The translations under genes were made by a program, and so were the position numbers. Positions 8,379 to 17,040 of a DNA stretch of 64,000 bases are shown here, piece after piece. Source of the DNA: Candidatus Pseudobacter hemicellulosilyticus (lineage in GTDB: Bacteria; Bacteroidota; Bacteroidia; Chitinophagales; Chitinophagaceae); the NCBI GenBank assembly GCA_029202545.1, contig CP119311.1, positions 124,001 to 188,000 of the forward strand, written 5' to 3'. Positions within the stretch are counted from its first letter, which is position 1. Each line of letters opens with the position of its first letter. The notes under the pieces were generated by a model. The model saw nothing but the letters and a program-made list of their open reading frames with translations. It was not told the DNA's origin and did no database searches.

Positions 8379-8471
8379 TTGCGTAACGCAAACAATCAAA
8401 ATTTGTAAACAAACCGCCAGCTTTTCTTTATATTTGTTTACAAAATCCACGTGTTTACGTTTCGCAAACAC
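8379..8471 (+). promoter_or_regulatory. abiE promoter with several nested palindromes (candidate AbiEi operators)
   Basis: Between cap3 and abiEi lie several inverted repeats of one general type. TTTGTAAACAAA (8402-8413) and TTTGTTTACAAA (8433-8444) are exact reverse complements of each other, and each is also palindromic apart from its two central bases. A TTGCGTaACGCAA-type palindrome lies just upstream (about 8379-8393), and a GTGTTT...AAACAC palindrome covers 8451-8471, just before the ATG at 8487. TATATTTG at 8429-8436 matches the Bacteroidota -7 box and overlaps the second repeat. AbiEi antitoxins are known to bind inverted repeats in their own promoter and repress it, which fits this layout. 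Binding itself is inferred. Confidence 0.6.
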
Positions 8472-8486
8472 GGAAAATTAATAAAC

Positions 8487-9491
8487 ATGAAGCAAGCAAC
8501 GAGGATACTGAACGAAGCTATTGAGCAATGGGAGGTACAGACAAAAATTCCTGCTCACTTGGCTGAAATGAATCGGGACACTGGGGTGGATTTCATGCTG
8601 CAGTTCACTTACAATGGCGAAAACCATGTGGCATACATCGAATTAAAGCGAGAATTACGTAATCACCAGTTGCCGGAAATTGAGCAGCTCGCCCGAGATC
8701 ATCATCCCCTGATGGTAGTGGCTGATAACATATTTCCTAAAATCAAAGAAGAATTGAGGAATGCGGAGATTGCCTATCTGGAAACGAGTGGGAATCTATT
8801 TTATAAAGACAAGAATCTGTTTTTGTGGCTGGATGGAAAAAAAACGGCAAAAAGAGAAGATGAAAAATTAGGCAGGGCGTTTACGAAAACTGGCCTCAAA
8901 GCAGTGTTTCAATTTCTACTGCGTCCCGAGCTCGTTAATACAACCTACAGAAATATTGCAGAGCAAACGGATATCAATTTTGGCAATATCAATTTCATCA
9001 TGACCGACCTGAAAGAACAGGGTTATCTGCTGAAAATCGACAAAGACAATCAAAAACTGACCAAAAAAAGAGAGTTGCTGGAAAAATGGATAGACGCCTA
9101 TGAACATAGGCTAAAGCCAAGCCTGCTTGTAGGTACGTTCGAATTTATCAATGAAGCCGATGCACTCAACTGGAAACAGATTCCTCTGAGAAATGGAAAA
9201 ACATGGTGGGGAGGTGAACCAGGAGCCGATATAATTACCAATTACCTTCACCCGGAAATTTTTACACTCTATACAACGGAGACAAAAAATGAGTTGCTTA
9301 GAAACTATCGTCTTCGCCCCCAACCCAAGGGAAATGTCAAAGTGTATCAACAATTCTGGAAAACTGATGAAACATATACTGCCACCGTCCCACCGCTGCT
9401 GATTTATGCAGATTTGATCAATACTGGCGATAGGAGATGTTTACAAACTGCTGAAAAACTTTATAATGAACAACTACAAGATAAGTTTTGA
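8487..9491 (+). CDS. abiEi: AbiEi-family antitoxin of a type IV toxin-antitoxin system
   Basis: The ATG at 8487 (MKQATRILNE) is preferred to an in-frame GTG at 8451, which lies inside a palindrome. The 334-residue protein has an N-terminal domain with an ExK-type pattern (D35 in TGVDFML; E52 and K54 in YIELKREL), resembling a restriction-endonuclease-like fold. A winged-helix segment sits in the middle (LKAVFQFLLRPELVN through NFIMTDLKEQGYLLKI, about 117-180). The C-terminal half (GGEPGADIITNYLHPE) is typical of AbiEi antitoxins. AbiEi normally counters the AbiEii nucleotidyltransferase and represses the operon. Its last 26 bases overlap abiEii, implying coupled translation. Whether the N-terminal domain is active is unknown. 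Confidence 0.85.
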   Translation: MKQATRILNEAIEQWEVQTKIPAHLAEMNRDTGVDFMLQFTYNGENHVAYIELKRELRNHQLPEIEQLARDHHPLMVVADNIFPKIKEELRNAEIAYLETSGNLFYKDKNLFLWLDGKKTAKREDEKLGRAFTKTGLKAVFQFLLRPELVNTTYRNIAEQTDINFGNINFIMTDLKEQGYLLKIDKDNQKLTKKRELLEKWIDAYEHRLKPSLLVGTFEFINEADALNWKQIPLRNGKTWWGGEPGADIITNYLHPEIFTLYTTETKNELLRNYRLRPQPKGNVKVYQQFWKTDETYTATVPPLLIYADLINTGDRRCLQTAEKLYNEQLQDKF

Positions 9492-10320
9492 ACAAATCCG
9501 GTTGCAGGCGAGTTTGGCCGAAATGATGCAGGCATTGGAAAGAGGCTTTAACAAATTCGAGATAGACTTCTATTTAGTAGGTGCCGTGAGCCGTAACGTA
9601 TGGATGTCAGGCATCAACAAAATTGCCCCCAGAAGAACCACACGTGATATAGATTTTGGTGTATTCATCAATGATAAAGGCACCTACGAGGCACTTAAGG
9701 AGTATCTCATAACAAAAGAGTCGTTCAATGAATATAAAGGCAATGCTTTTGTCCTTCTCTGGAAGGACGGTACGCAGGTCGATTTACTTCCTTTTGGCAA
9801 TATTGAAGACGAAGACCGACGTGTTACTGTAACCGGCACTGGCTACACAAGCGTCCATGTTGACGGTTTTAAAGAAATCTATGATGAAGGGCTTCCGGAA
9901 ATAGAATTAGCAGAACTCACTCCCTTTAAGGTATGTACCCTACCCGGAATTATCGTACTCAAATTGATCGCCTGGGATGATAGGCCGGAACAGAGAAGAG
10001 ACGATATCAAAGATATCAGCGATATCATCCATCACTTCTTCACGATGAACGATAATGAAATCTGGAACGACCATAGCGATTTGTTCAACGGGGAAGATCC
10101 TGATTTGCCAATAATTTCAGCAAGGGTGATCGGCAGACTGATTCGGAAAATAGCGATCAGGAATGAAAGGCTCTACGAAAGATTACATAAAATACTGGCA
10201 GATAATGCCGAAGACGCGGCCGAAAGTAAGATGGCTGAAATAATGGTAGAGTATTTTAGGACATCAGCTCAGGAATGCACGCATTTGATACGGGAGATAC
10301 AAATGGGCTTGAATGAATAA
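9466..10320 (+). CDS. abiEii: AbiEii/AbiGii-family nucleotidyltransferase toxin
   Basis: The 284-residue protein has the polymerase-beta-like nucleotidyltransferase core of AbiEii: FYLVGAVSRNVWM (36-47) and TTRDIDFGVF (D61, D63), then a third acidic position around GTQVDLLPFG. LKLIAWDDRPEQRRDDIKDI, common in the family, follows. AbiEii toxins bind GTP and in studied cases slow growth by modifying tRNA; the antitoxin is the protein encoded just upstream, overlapping by 26 bases. It lies directly after a CBASS operon and probably belongs to the same defence island. Product class is confident; the substrate is not visible. Confidence 0.85.
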   Translation: MNNYKISFEQIRLQASLAEMMQALERGFNKFEIDFYLVGAVSRNVWMSGINKIAPRRTTRDIDFGVFINDKGTYEALKEYLITKESFNEYKGNAFVLLWKDGTQVDLLPFGNIEDEDRRVTVTGTGYTSVHVDGFKEIYDEGLPEIELAELTPFKVCTLPGIIVLKLIAWDDRPEQRRDDIKDISDIIHHFFTMNDNEIWNDHSDLFNGEDPDLPIISARVIGRLIRKIAIRNERLYERLHKILADNAEDAAESKMAEIMVEYFRTSAQECTHLIREIQMGLNE

Positions 10321-10845
10321 AAGCCGGAATTGCCCGACAATAGAATGCACTGATGATATGGGTTGGGATCTTCGTTTGTGCTATTTTTTATGGCTGCCAT
10401 ATTATTCATTTTTTGTTTTTCCGCCTGTCTTCAACTTGGAATGACCGCCACCAAACTTCGTCCGCTCAAGATAAGTTCACCACCCGGTTCGTCCCCCCCA
10501 AAAAAAATAATTAGTTAGACATTGAACAATTTCTCCGCCGGGAATGTTTTGTCTGACAATCAGTTAGACCAACAGCCCAACTAACAACCAAATAAAATGC
10601 AGGCGGATTTACCGGCAAACCGGCTTAATTACCGGTCATCTAAAAAAACAGGCCCCTTTCACGATAAATTATTCCCGGAATCTGCCGGGCTTCTATACCT
10701 TTGCCAGTCCATCCCCTGTCTGTACATAAAAAAATTGCTTGCATCCAACAACTGTAGTCCGGCAGCCCCTGCCTGATGGACAGCCCTGTTCTCTTTACCA
10801 TAGCTCTTATAGCGTTTAGATATAGATTAATGATAAAACCGTAAT
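10321..10845 (+). other. Intergenic region between abiEii and the RND efflux operon
   Basis: No open frame is convincing in these 525 bases. It holds a GGTTCGTCCC motif (10486-10495) shared with other gaps of the window, followed by a C-run and A-run. It also holds a GTTAGAC cluster: 10514-10520 and 10563-10569, the latter forming an imperfect inverted repeat with GTCTGAC at 10551-10557. TACCTTTG at 10696-10703 fits the Bacteroidota -7 box and could serve the efflux operon with a leader of about 140 bases. The GTTAGAC repeats resemble a TetR/AcrR-type operator, but no such regulator gene is adjacent. Confidence 0.4.
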
Positions 10846-12189
10846 ATGAATCACTCGATTAAACGGGTTAAACTACAAGTAGCCATCTTTACCATGACCA
10901 TGCTGGCAGGCCCCCAGTGGCTGGCAGCACAACAGGCGCCGGCCGACAGCCTCCTGCAGCAGGCCACCCTGGAGAACGTGATCCGGTATGCTATCGACCA
11001 CCAGCCTATGATACAGAAAGCGCTGGCCAACGAAGAGCTGACGGAAAGCCAGATCAAGAGTAAACTGGCCGACTGGTTTCCCCAACTGAACTTCCAGTAC
11101 AACCTGCAGCACAACTTTAAGGTCCAGACAGCTGTTATCGGCGGCAATGCCGTTAAACTGGGGGTAGACAATACCTCCGCCTTCCTGCTCACGGGCACCC
11201 AGAACCTGTTCAACAGGGACGCCCTGCTGGCCGTTCGCTCGGCCGGCGATGTCCGCACCCAGGCCAGGCAGAATACCAGCAGCTCCAAAATTGACGTAGC
11301 CGCCAACGTGTCCAAGGCATTTTATGATGTACTCGCCACCCAGCAGCAGATCAACGTTACCCAGGGCGATATCACCCGCCTGGAACGCAGCCTGCGGGAC
11401 GCTACCAACCAGTACAACGCCGGCGTAGCCGATAAAACGGACTACAAACGCGCCACCATTGCCCTGAACAATACAAAGGCCCTGCTCAAATCCAACGAGG
11501 AAGCCCTCAAAGCCAGGACAGAATACCTGAAAGCCCTGATGGGCTACCCGGCCTCCGGCGCACTCAATATTGTATACGATACCCTGCAGATGGAAAGGGA
11601 ACTGCCCCTGGATACCCTGCAGCAGCCCAATGTCAACGACCGGATCGAGTTCCAGTTGCTCAGCACCCAGCGCAAACTCCAGGAAGCTAACCTGAAGTAT
11701 AACAAATGGAGCTTTATTCCCAACGTCACCGCCAACGGCGCCTACAACTTCAATTACCAGAACGATGATTTCGGGAAACTGTACAATATCAACTACCCGC
11801 AATCCTTTGTAACGCTGAGCGTGGCCTGGCCCATCTTCCAGGGCGGCAAACGCAAATACAATATCCAGGCCGCCGAATGGCAGCTGCGCGCCATCGACTA
11901 TGATATTACCAGTCTGAAGAATAATATCAATTCAGAATATACCAGCGCGCTGTCCTCCTATAAAAGCAACCTGGCCGCTTACCTGGCCCTGAAGGAAAAC
12001 CTGCAGCTGGCCCAGGAAGTATATGATGTCATCAACCTGCAGTATCGCTCCGGTATCAAAACTTACCTGGAAGTGATCACGTCAGAGACCGACCTGCGCA
12101 CCGCCAGGATCAATTATTATAACGCCCTGTACCAGGTCCTGTCTTCCAAGATCGATGTACAGCTGGCCCTGGGTGAGATCCGCTACTAA
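10846..12189 (+). CDS. TolC-family outer-membrane efflux factor
   Basis: The 447-residue protein has a signal peptide (MNHSIKRVKLQVAIFTM, cleavage near LAAQQ). It then shows the duplicated alpha-helical barrel pattern of outer membrane efflux proteins, with long helices rich in A, Q, N and K (LERSLRDATNQYNAG at about 180-195; LQLAQEVYDVINLQYRSG near 390-410) and strand regions of the beta-barrel between. It forms the outer-membrane exit duct of a tripartite RND pump and is followed by the adaptor (54-base gap) and the transporter, all on one strand. The motif LQYRSGIKTYLEVI near the C-terminus is typical for the family. Confidence 0.92.
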   Translation: MNHSIKRVKLQVAIFTMTMLAGPQWLAAQQAPADSLLQQATLENVIRYAIDHQPMIQKALANEELTESQIKSKLADWFPQLNFQYNLQHNFKVQTAVIGGNAVKLGVDNTSAFLLTGTQNLFNRDALLAVRSAGDVRTQARQNTSSSKIDVAANVSKAFYDVLATQQQINVTQGDITRLERSLRDATNQYNAGVADKTDYKRATIALNNTKALLKSNEEALKARTEYLKALMGYPASGALNIVYDTLQMERELPLDTLQQPNVNDRIEFQLLSTQRKLQEANLKYNKWSFIPNVTANGAYNFNYQNDDFGKLYNINYPQSFVTLSVAWPIFQGGKRKYNIQAAEWQLRAIDYDITSLKNNINSEYTSALSSYKSNLAAYLALKENLQLAQEVYDVINLQYRSGIKTYLEVITSETDLRTARINYYNALYQVLSSKIDVQLALGEIRY

Positions 12190-12243
12190 GCCCTTCTCCC
12201 CTTATAGAAAAACAATTAACGAGAAAAAAGATAAACGCATATT

Positions 12244-13395
12244 ATGTTGAGTACAAAAATCCAACAATACACAGGCATCGGTTGCTTTATGATACTGGCC
12301 GCCTGTGGAGGCAATCAACAACAACAACCTGGCGCTATGCCGGGCGCACAGGCCGTTTCGGTAACCACCCAGCAGGTAAATGCTGCCAACGCAGCCTATA
12401 CCGATGAATATCCCGCCACCGTTACCGCCCTGGACCAGGTAGAGATCCGCGCCCAGGTGAACGGTTATGTGACCGGCATCTATTTCCAGGACGGCGCACG
12501 CGTTCGTAAAGGACAAAAACTGTACAGCATCGACCAGCAGGCTTATGAAGCCAACTACCAGCAGGCTGCCGCCAGCCTGGCCGTTCAGGAAGCCAACCTG
12601 ATCAAAGCACAGAAAGATGCCGACCGCTTCCATGAACTGGATAAACAGGACGCCGTGGCCAAGCAGCAGGTAGACAATGCCGATGCCGCCCTCGCCGCCG
12701 CCCAGAAACAGGTAGAAGCCGCCAAAGCCAATATGCGCGCCGTACAGACCAATGTCCGCTACACCACCCTCACTGCTCCCTTTGATGGTACTATCGGTAT
12801 CTCACAGGTGAAAGTAGGAGCCCCCGTATCGGCTGGTCAGACCATCCTCAATACCGTATCTACCGATAACCCCATTGCTGTTGATTTCTCCGTTGACCAG
12901 CGCGAAGTATACCGCTATACACAGCTGCAGCAACAGGGCGCCAAGGCTGGCGATTCCACTTTCACCCTGGCCTTCGGCCGCGACGTTTATCCCGCTACCG
13001 GTAAGATCAGCGTGATTGACCGCGCCGTTGACCCCGCCACCGGTTCTATCAGGATCCGCCTGGTATTTACCAATAACAAGAGCATGCTGAAACCCGGTAT
13101 GACCGGCACCCTGCGCGTAGCCAATACCGCCGCCGACGCCGTGATCATTCCTTACAAGGCAGTGACCGAGCAGCTGGGTGAATTCTTCGTGTATGTGGTG
13201 AACGGTGATAAGGTGAGCCAGCGCAAAGTACTGCTGGGCAAAGCCAGCGGCCAGCAGATCATTGTCCGGGAAGGACTGAAAGATGGGGAAACCATCGTAG
13301 TACAGGGTGTGCAGAACCTGCGTGAAGGCGCTTCCATCCAGGTAGCCAAAGATACCGCCGCTCCCGGCGCCCCGGCTGCCGCCCCGGCCAAATAA
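12244..13395 (+). CDS. RND efflux periplasmic adaptor lipoprotein (AcrA/HlyD family)
   Basis: The 383-residue protein starts with a lipoprotein signal (GCFMILAACGG; lipobox LAAC). It follows the membrane-fusion-protein plan: a lipoyl half-motif (VEIRAQVNGYVTGIYFQDG), an alpha-helical hairpin rich in A, Q and K (about 105-160), the second lipoyl half (RYTTLTAPFDGTIGISQVKVG), a beta-barrel (DPATGSIRIRLVFTN, MLKPGMTGTLRV) and a membrane-proximal domain. The tail is rich in Ala/Pro. It bridges the inner-membrane pump encoded next and the TolC-type duct encoded before it. Confidence 0.93.
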   Translation: MLSTKIQQYTGIGCFMILAACGGNQQQQPGAMPGAQAVSVTTQQVNAANAAYTDEYPATVTALDQVEIRAQVNGYVTGIYFQDGARVRKGQKLYSIDQQAYEANYQQAAASLAVQEANLIKAQKDADRFHELDKQDAVAKQQVDNADAALAAAQKQVEAAKANMRAVQTNVRYTTLTAPFDGTIGISQVKVGAPVSAGQTILNTVSTDNPIAVDFSVDQREVYRYTQLQQQGAKAGDSTFTLAFGRDVYPATGKISVIDRAVDPATGSIRIRLVFTNNKSMLKPGMTGTLRVANTAADAVIIPYKAVTEQLGEFFVYVVNGDKVSQRKVLLGKASGQQIIVREGLKDGETIVVQGVQNLREGASIQVAKDTAAPGAPAAAPAK

Positions 13396-13494
13396 TGAAT
13401 GATGGGATATAGACCCGCCCTGGCCCGGAGCAGTGCAGCGGACAGGTGACAGGACCGGACGGGTAAACAATTCAAGACTAAAGAAACGTAAACA

Positions 13495-16400
13495 ATGATA
13501 GCGGATACTTTTATAAAACGACCGATCACAGCGATAGTCATTTCCATTATCCTGGTGCTGGTTGGGTTGATTGCGCTTACCACCTTACCCGTGGCGCAAT
13601 ACCCGGATATCACCCCTCCCTCGGTGACCGTATCGGCCAACTTTACCGGCTCGGACGCCGAAACGGTGGAGCAGACCACCACCACGGCCATGGAGGCCCA
13701 GATCAACGGTACGCCCAATATGTCGTACCTCACCAGTAACAGTACCAGCAGCGGCCAGTCCAGCATCACCGTCACTTTTGATGTGGGCACCAATATCGAT
13801 ATCGCGGCGCTGGACGTACAGAACCGCGTCAGCGTGGCGGAACCCACCCTGCCCGATCTCGTTAAAAGGCTGGGCGTAACCGTCCGGAAAAGGAACCCCA
13901 GTATCATGATGGTCATGACGCTGTATTCCCCGGAAGGCAGTCATGACGCCACCTTCCTCGGCAACTATGCCAATATCTATGTGAAGGACGCCCTGCTGCG
14001 TGTAAAAGGCGTAGGTGATATCTTCTCCATCGGTGACGACTTCGCCATGCGTGTATGGCTCAACCCCGAGAAGCTGGCCAACCTGAAGCTGACCCCGGCT
14101 GATGTCACTGCCGCCCTGGCCGAACAGAACGTGCAGATCGCCGCCGGTACCATTGGTGGTAACCCGCAGCCGGTACACCAGACCTTTGAGTACAGCGTGC
14201 TGACCAACAGCCGTCTGAACAGAGTAGCAGATTTTGAGAACCTGGTGGTCCGCTCCAATCCGGCCACCGGCTCTATCGTATACATGCGGGATATTGCCCG
14301 GGTTGAGCTGGCCAAGTTCAACTACGGCATGAACGCCTTCGTGAACGGCAAACGCGCCGCCTTCATGCTTATCTACCAGGCTCCCGGCGCCAATGCCCTG
14401 GAGACCTACCAGGGTGTGATAAACGCCATGAACAACCTGAAAAAAGCCTTCCCCAAGGATGTGGACTACCTGTCGCCCTTCGAAAGCGTATCGGTAGTGG
14501 AAGTGTCCATTCATGAGGTGGTAGAAACACTGGTGATTGCCCTCCTGCTCGTGATCCTCGTGGTATTCCTCTTCCTCCAGAACTGGCGCGCCACCCTGAT
14601 CCCTGTACTGGCCATCCCGGTGTCCATCATCGGTACTTTCATCCTCTTCATCCCACTGGGCTTTACCATCAATACGCTTACCCTGTTCGGTTTTGTACTG
14701 GCCATCGGTATTGTGGTGGATGACGCCATCGTGGTGGTGGAAGCGGTGCAGCACTATATGGACCATGAGAAGCTATCGCCACGGGAGGCCACCACAAGGG
14801 CCATGAAGGATATCAGCGGGCCGGTTATCGCCATCGCCCTGATCCTTGCCGCGGTATTTGTTCCGGTAGGCTTTACGCCCGGCATCGTGGGCCGGCTGTA
14901 CCAGCAGTTTGCCATTACCATTGCGGTATCGGTACTGCTCTCAGCTTTTGTGGCCCTGTCGCTCACCCCCGCCCTCTGTATCCTGCTGCTGAAACCTTCC
15001 AAAGGAGAGAACGACAAAAAGAATTTCCTGGAACGCGGATTTGACCGTTTCAACCACTGGTTCAACCGCGTCAGCAATTCCTATACAAGAGGTGTCAACA
15101 GCTGGATCAAACGTACCCCGCTGGTACTGGTCATGATGATAGTGCTGATAGTAGGCCTGGTATTCCTGTTCAACAGCAAACCTTCCGGCTTTATCCCCAC
15201 AGAGGATGAAGGCCGCCTGTTTGTGACCTACGAAATGCCCGAGGCCACTTCCACCAACCGAAGCATCGCGATGCTGGATACCATCACCCAGCGCCTGCTG
15301 AAGAACCCGGCCGTAAAAGCCGTGGGTGGTATTGCCGGTCTGAACGCCATCAGCTTCTCCAATAAATCCAATATGGGCACCATGTTCGTATCGCTGAAAC
15401 CCTGGGATCAGCGTACTACCAAGGAAACCCATGTGCAGGGTGTCATTGCCTCCATCCAGCGGGGTATGGCGGACCTCAAGGAAGCCCGTGTACTGGCCAT
15501 TGCCCCGCCTGCCATTCCAGGTCTGGGCCAGACGGCCGGTTTCACGTTTGAATTACAGCAGACCACCAGCACCGATAATATACAGCAGTTTGAAGGTGTA
15601 GCCCGTAAATTCCTCGGCGCTCTCTATCAGCGGGAGGAGATCGGCATGGCCTATACCTTCTTCAATACCCGCACCCCCAGTTATAAAGTGAATGTGGACC
15701 GGGAAAAAGCGAAGAAGCTGGGCGTACTGGTATCTGATGTATATAGCACCATGTCGGCCTTTCTGGGCAGTAGTTATGTGAACGACTTCAATATCTACGG
15801 CCGTAACTTCCGCGTAGTAGCGCAGGCCGACAGCAGCTTCCGCTCCAGCCTCGATAACCTGGAGAAATACTATGTACGCAACAGCCAGGGTAATATGATC
15901 CCGCTGAGCGCATTGGTGACCACCCAGGTGGTGGAAGCACCGGCTGTGATCTCGCACTTTAATATCTATCGCGCCATCGAGATCAACGGTTCGCCCAAAC
16001 CAGGTTTCAGTAGCGGCCAGGCCATCAAGGCCCTGCAGGAAGTAGCTGCGCAGACATTACCTGCCGGTTACAGCTATGAGTTCTCCGGTCTGAGCCGGGA
16101 GGAGATCAAGGCGGGCAGCAGCACCATCACCATCTTCGCCATCTCTATCGCCTTTGTATTCCTGTTCCTGGCGGCCCTGTACGAGAGCTGGTCCATTCCG
16201 TTCTCTGTACTCTTCGCCGTACCTATCGGCGCCTTTGGTTCTATCCTGACCCTGACGTTCATGCCCAGTCTGTCCAATAATATCTATGCGCAGATCGGTC
16301 TCATCACGCTTATCGGTCTGGCGGCCAAGAACGCCATCCTGATCGTGGAGTTTGCCAAGGAACGGGTAGACCGCGGTATTGATGTTATCCACGCTACCCT

Positions 16401-16689
16401 GCAGGCCGTGCAGCTGCGTTTACGCCCTATCGTGATGACCTCGCTGGCCTTTATCCTCGGCGTACTGCCGCTGGCGCTGGCCTCCGGCGCGGGTTCCGAA
16501 GCCCGTAAGACCATGGGCTGGACTGTATTGGGCGGTATGATCGCTGCCACTACCCTGGCCATCTTTGTAGTGCCGGTACTGTTTGTACTGATCACTAAGA
16601 TCGGGTATGGCAAATCGCTCAAACGCCTGCAGCAAAGCCATGAAGCAGAGTCTTCCGTAGACAAAAATGTGGCTGAGGACAGGTCCTAA
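13495..16689 (+). CDS. RND multidrug efflux transporter, HAE1 (AcrB) family
   Basis: At 1064 residues it has the normal AcrB length and architecture: TM1 (MIADTFIKRPITAIVISIILV), a periplasmic porter domain, TM2-6 including the signature GFVLAIGIVVDDAIVVVEAVQ with its proton-relay aspartate pair, the second porter/docking half, and TM7-12 with LIGLAAKNAILIVEFAKE and GWTVLGGMIAAT. It exports hydrophobic or amphiphilic compounds using the proton gradient. It is the third gene of the operon, 99 bases after the adaptor. No regulator gene is adjacent, so the inducer cannot be guessed. The C-terminus ends in a charged cytosolic tail after TM12. Confidence 0.95.
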   Translation: MIADTFIKRPITAIVISIILVLVGLIALTTLPVAQYPDITPPSVTVSANFTGSDAETVEQTTTTAMEAQINGTPNMSYLTSNSTSSGQSSITVTFDVGTNIDIAALDVQNRVSVAEPTLPDLVKRLGVTVRKRNPSIMMVMTLYSPEGSHDATFLGNYANIYVKDALLRVKGVGDIFSIGDDFAMRVWLNPEKLANLKLTPADVTAALAEQNVQIAAGTIGGNPQPVHQTFEYSVLTNSRLNRVADFENLVVRSNPATGSIVYMRDIARVELAKFNYGMNAFVNGKRAAFMLIYQAPGANALETYQGVINAMNNLKKAFPKDVDYLSPFESVSVVEVSIHEVVETLVIALLLVILVVFLFLQNWRATLIPVLAIPVSIIGTFILFIPLGFTINTLTLFGFVLAIGIVVDDAIVVVEAVQHYMDHEKLSPREATTRAMKDISGPVIAIALILAAVFVPVGFTPGIVGRLYQQFAITIAVSVLLSAFVALSLTPALCILLLKPSKGENDKKNFLERGFDRFNHWFNRVSNSYTRGVNSWIKRTPLVLVMMIVLIVGLVFLFNSKPSGFIPTEDEGRLFVTYEMPEATSTNRSIAMLDTITQRLLKNPAVKAVGGIAGLNAISFSNKSNMGTMFVSLKPWDQRTTKETHVQGVIASIQRGMADLKEARVLAIAPPAIPGLGQTAGFTFELQQTTSTDNIQQFEGVARKFLGALYQREEIGMAYTFFNTRTPSYKVNVDREKAKKLGVLVSDVYSTMSAFLGSSYVNDFNIYGRNFRVVAQADSSFRSSLDNLEKYYVRNSQGNMIPLSALVTTQVVEAPAVISHFNIYRAIEINGSPKPGFSSGQAIKALQEVAAQTLPAGYSYEFSGLSREEIKAGSSTITIFAISIAFVFLFLAALYESWSIPFSVLFAVPIGAFGSILTLTFMPSLSNNIYAQIGLITLIGLAAKNAILIVEFAKERVDRGIDVIHATLQAVQLRLRPIVMTSLAFILGVLPLALASGAGSEARKTMGWTVLGGMIAATTLAIFVVPVLFVLITKIGYGKSLKRLQQSHEAESSVDKNVAEDRS

Positions 16690-16719
16690 GTATATTTCAA
16701 TCCGTCCCCTATAGCACAA

Positions 16720-16748
16720 GGTGAGCCCCTGAAAAGGCTCACCTTTTT
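16720..16748 (+). terminator. Rho-independent terminator of the RND efflux operon
   Basis: GGTGAGCC and GGCTCACC form an 8-bp perfect stem with a CCTGAAAA loop, followed by a T-run, about 30 bases after the pump stop codon. Confidence 0.9.
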
Positions 16749-16752
16749 TATT

Positions 16753-16766
16753 TTGGGACGAACCAA
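16753..16766 (-). repeat. Copy of the dispersed TTGGTTCGTCCCAA motif
   Basis: Plus-strand TTGGGACGAACCAA, directly after the efflux-operon terminator. Identical copies on the opposite strand lie at 27375-27388 and 57473-57486. Function unknown; see findings. Confidence 0.6.
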
Positions 16767-16840
16767 CAGGCATACTTCACTGCAGGTCGGCCCACTGCGG
16801 TTCTTTATGCCAGCAACCCCAGGCGCCTCCCCCCAAAAAA

Positions 16841-16868
16841 AGTAGCCCGCAGTGGACACTGCGGGCCT
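16841..16868 (-). terminator. Hairpin with T-run on the minus strand, no gene assigned
   Basis: GCCCGCAGT and ACTGCGGGC (stem 9 bp, loop GGAC) are preceded on the plus strand by an A-run, so on the minus strand the hairpin is followed by TACTTTTTTT. It would stop a leftward transcript, but no convincing minus-strand gene lies to its right. It may stop antisense transcription or belong to an unrecognised small RNA. Confidence 0.45.
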
Positions 16869-16961
16869 AATACCCATAACAACAATTGAGATTAATAAGC
16901 GCTATTTGAAGGGATTTCCGATAACCTTTCTGTAAAGCACCAGATGACCCGTTTTCTATTA

Positions 16962-16980
16962 GTCTACTAATTTGGTAGAC
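16962..16980. promoter_or_regulatory. Palindrome upstream of the copper locus, candidate operator
   Basis: GTCTAC (16962-16967) and GTAGAC (16975-16980) are perfect 6-bp inverted arms around an AT-rich 7-base centre, about 60 bases before the first codon of the small Cys-rich gene. The layout fits a repressor site, but the regulator is unknown. Confidence 0.4.
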
Positions 16981-17040
16981 AAATATACGTCATTCTGTTT
17001 CAACGCAAAAAAAAATTGCTGAGCCATATCATTTTTCCGA

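Noticed and set aside
13585..14766. Long minus-strand frame inside the RND pump gene
   Set aside because: His/Gly/Val-rich antisense shadow of a well-supported AcrB-type gene.
16801..16835. Possible further copy of the dispersed 14-bp motif next to a C-run and A-run
   Set aside because: Only the C-run/A-run part resembles the copy near 10490; the GGTTCG core is absent.
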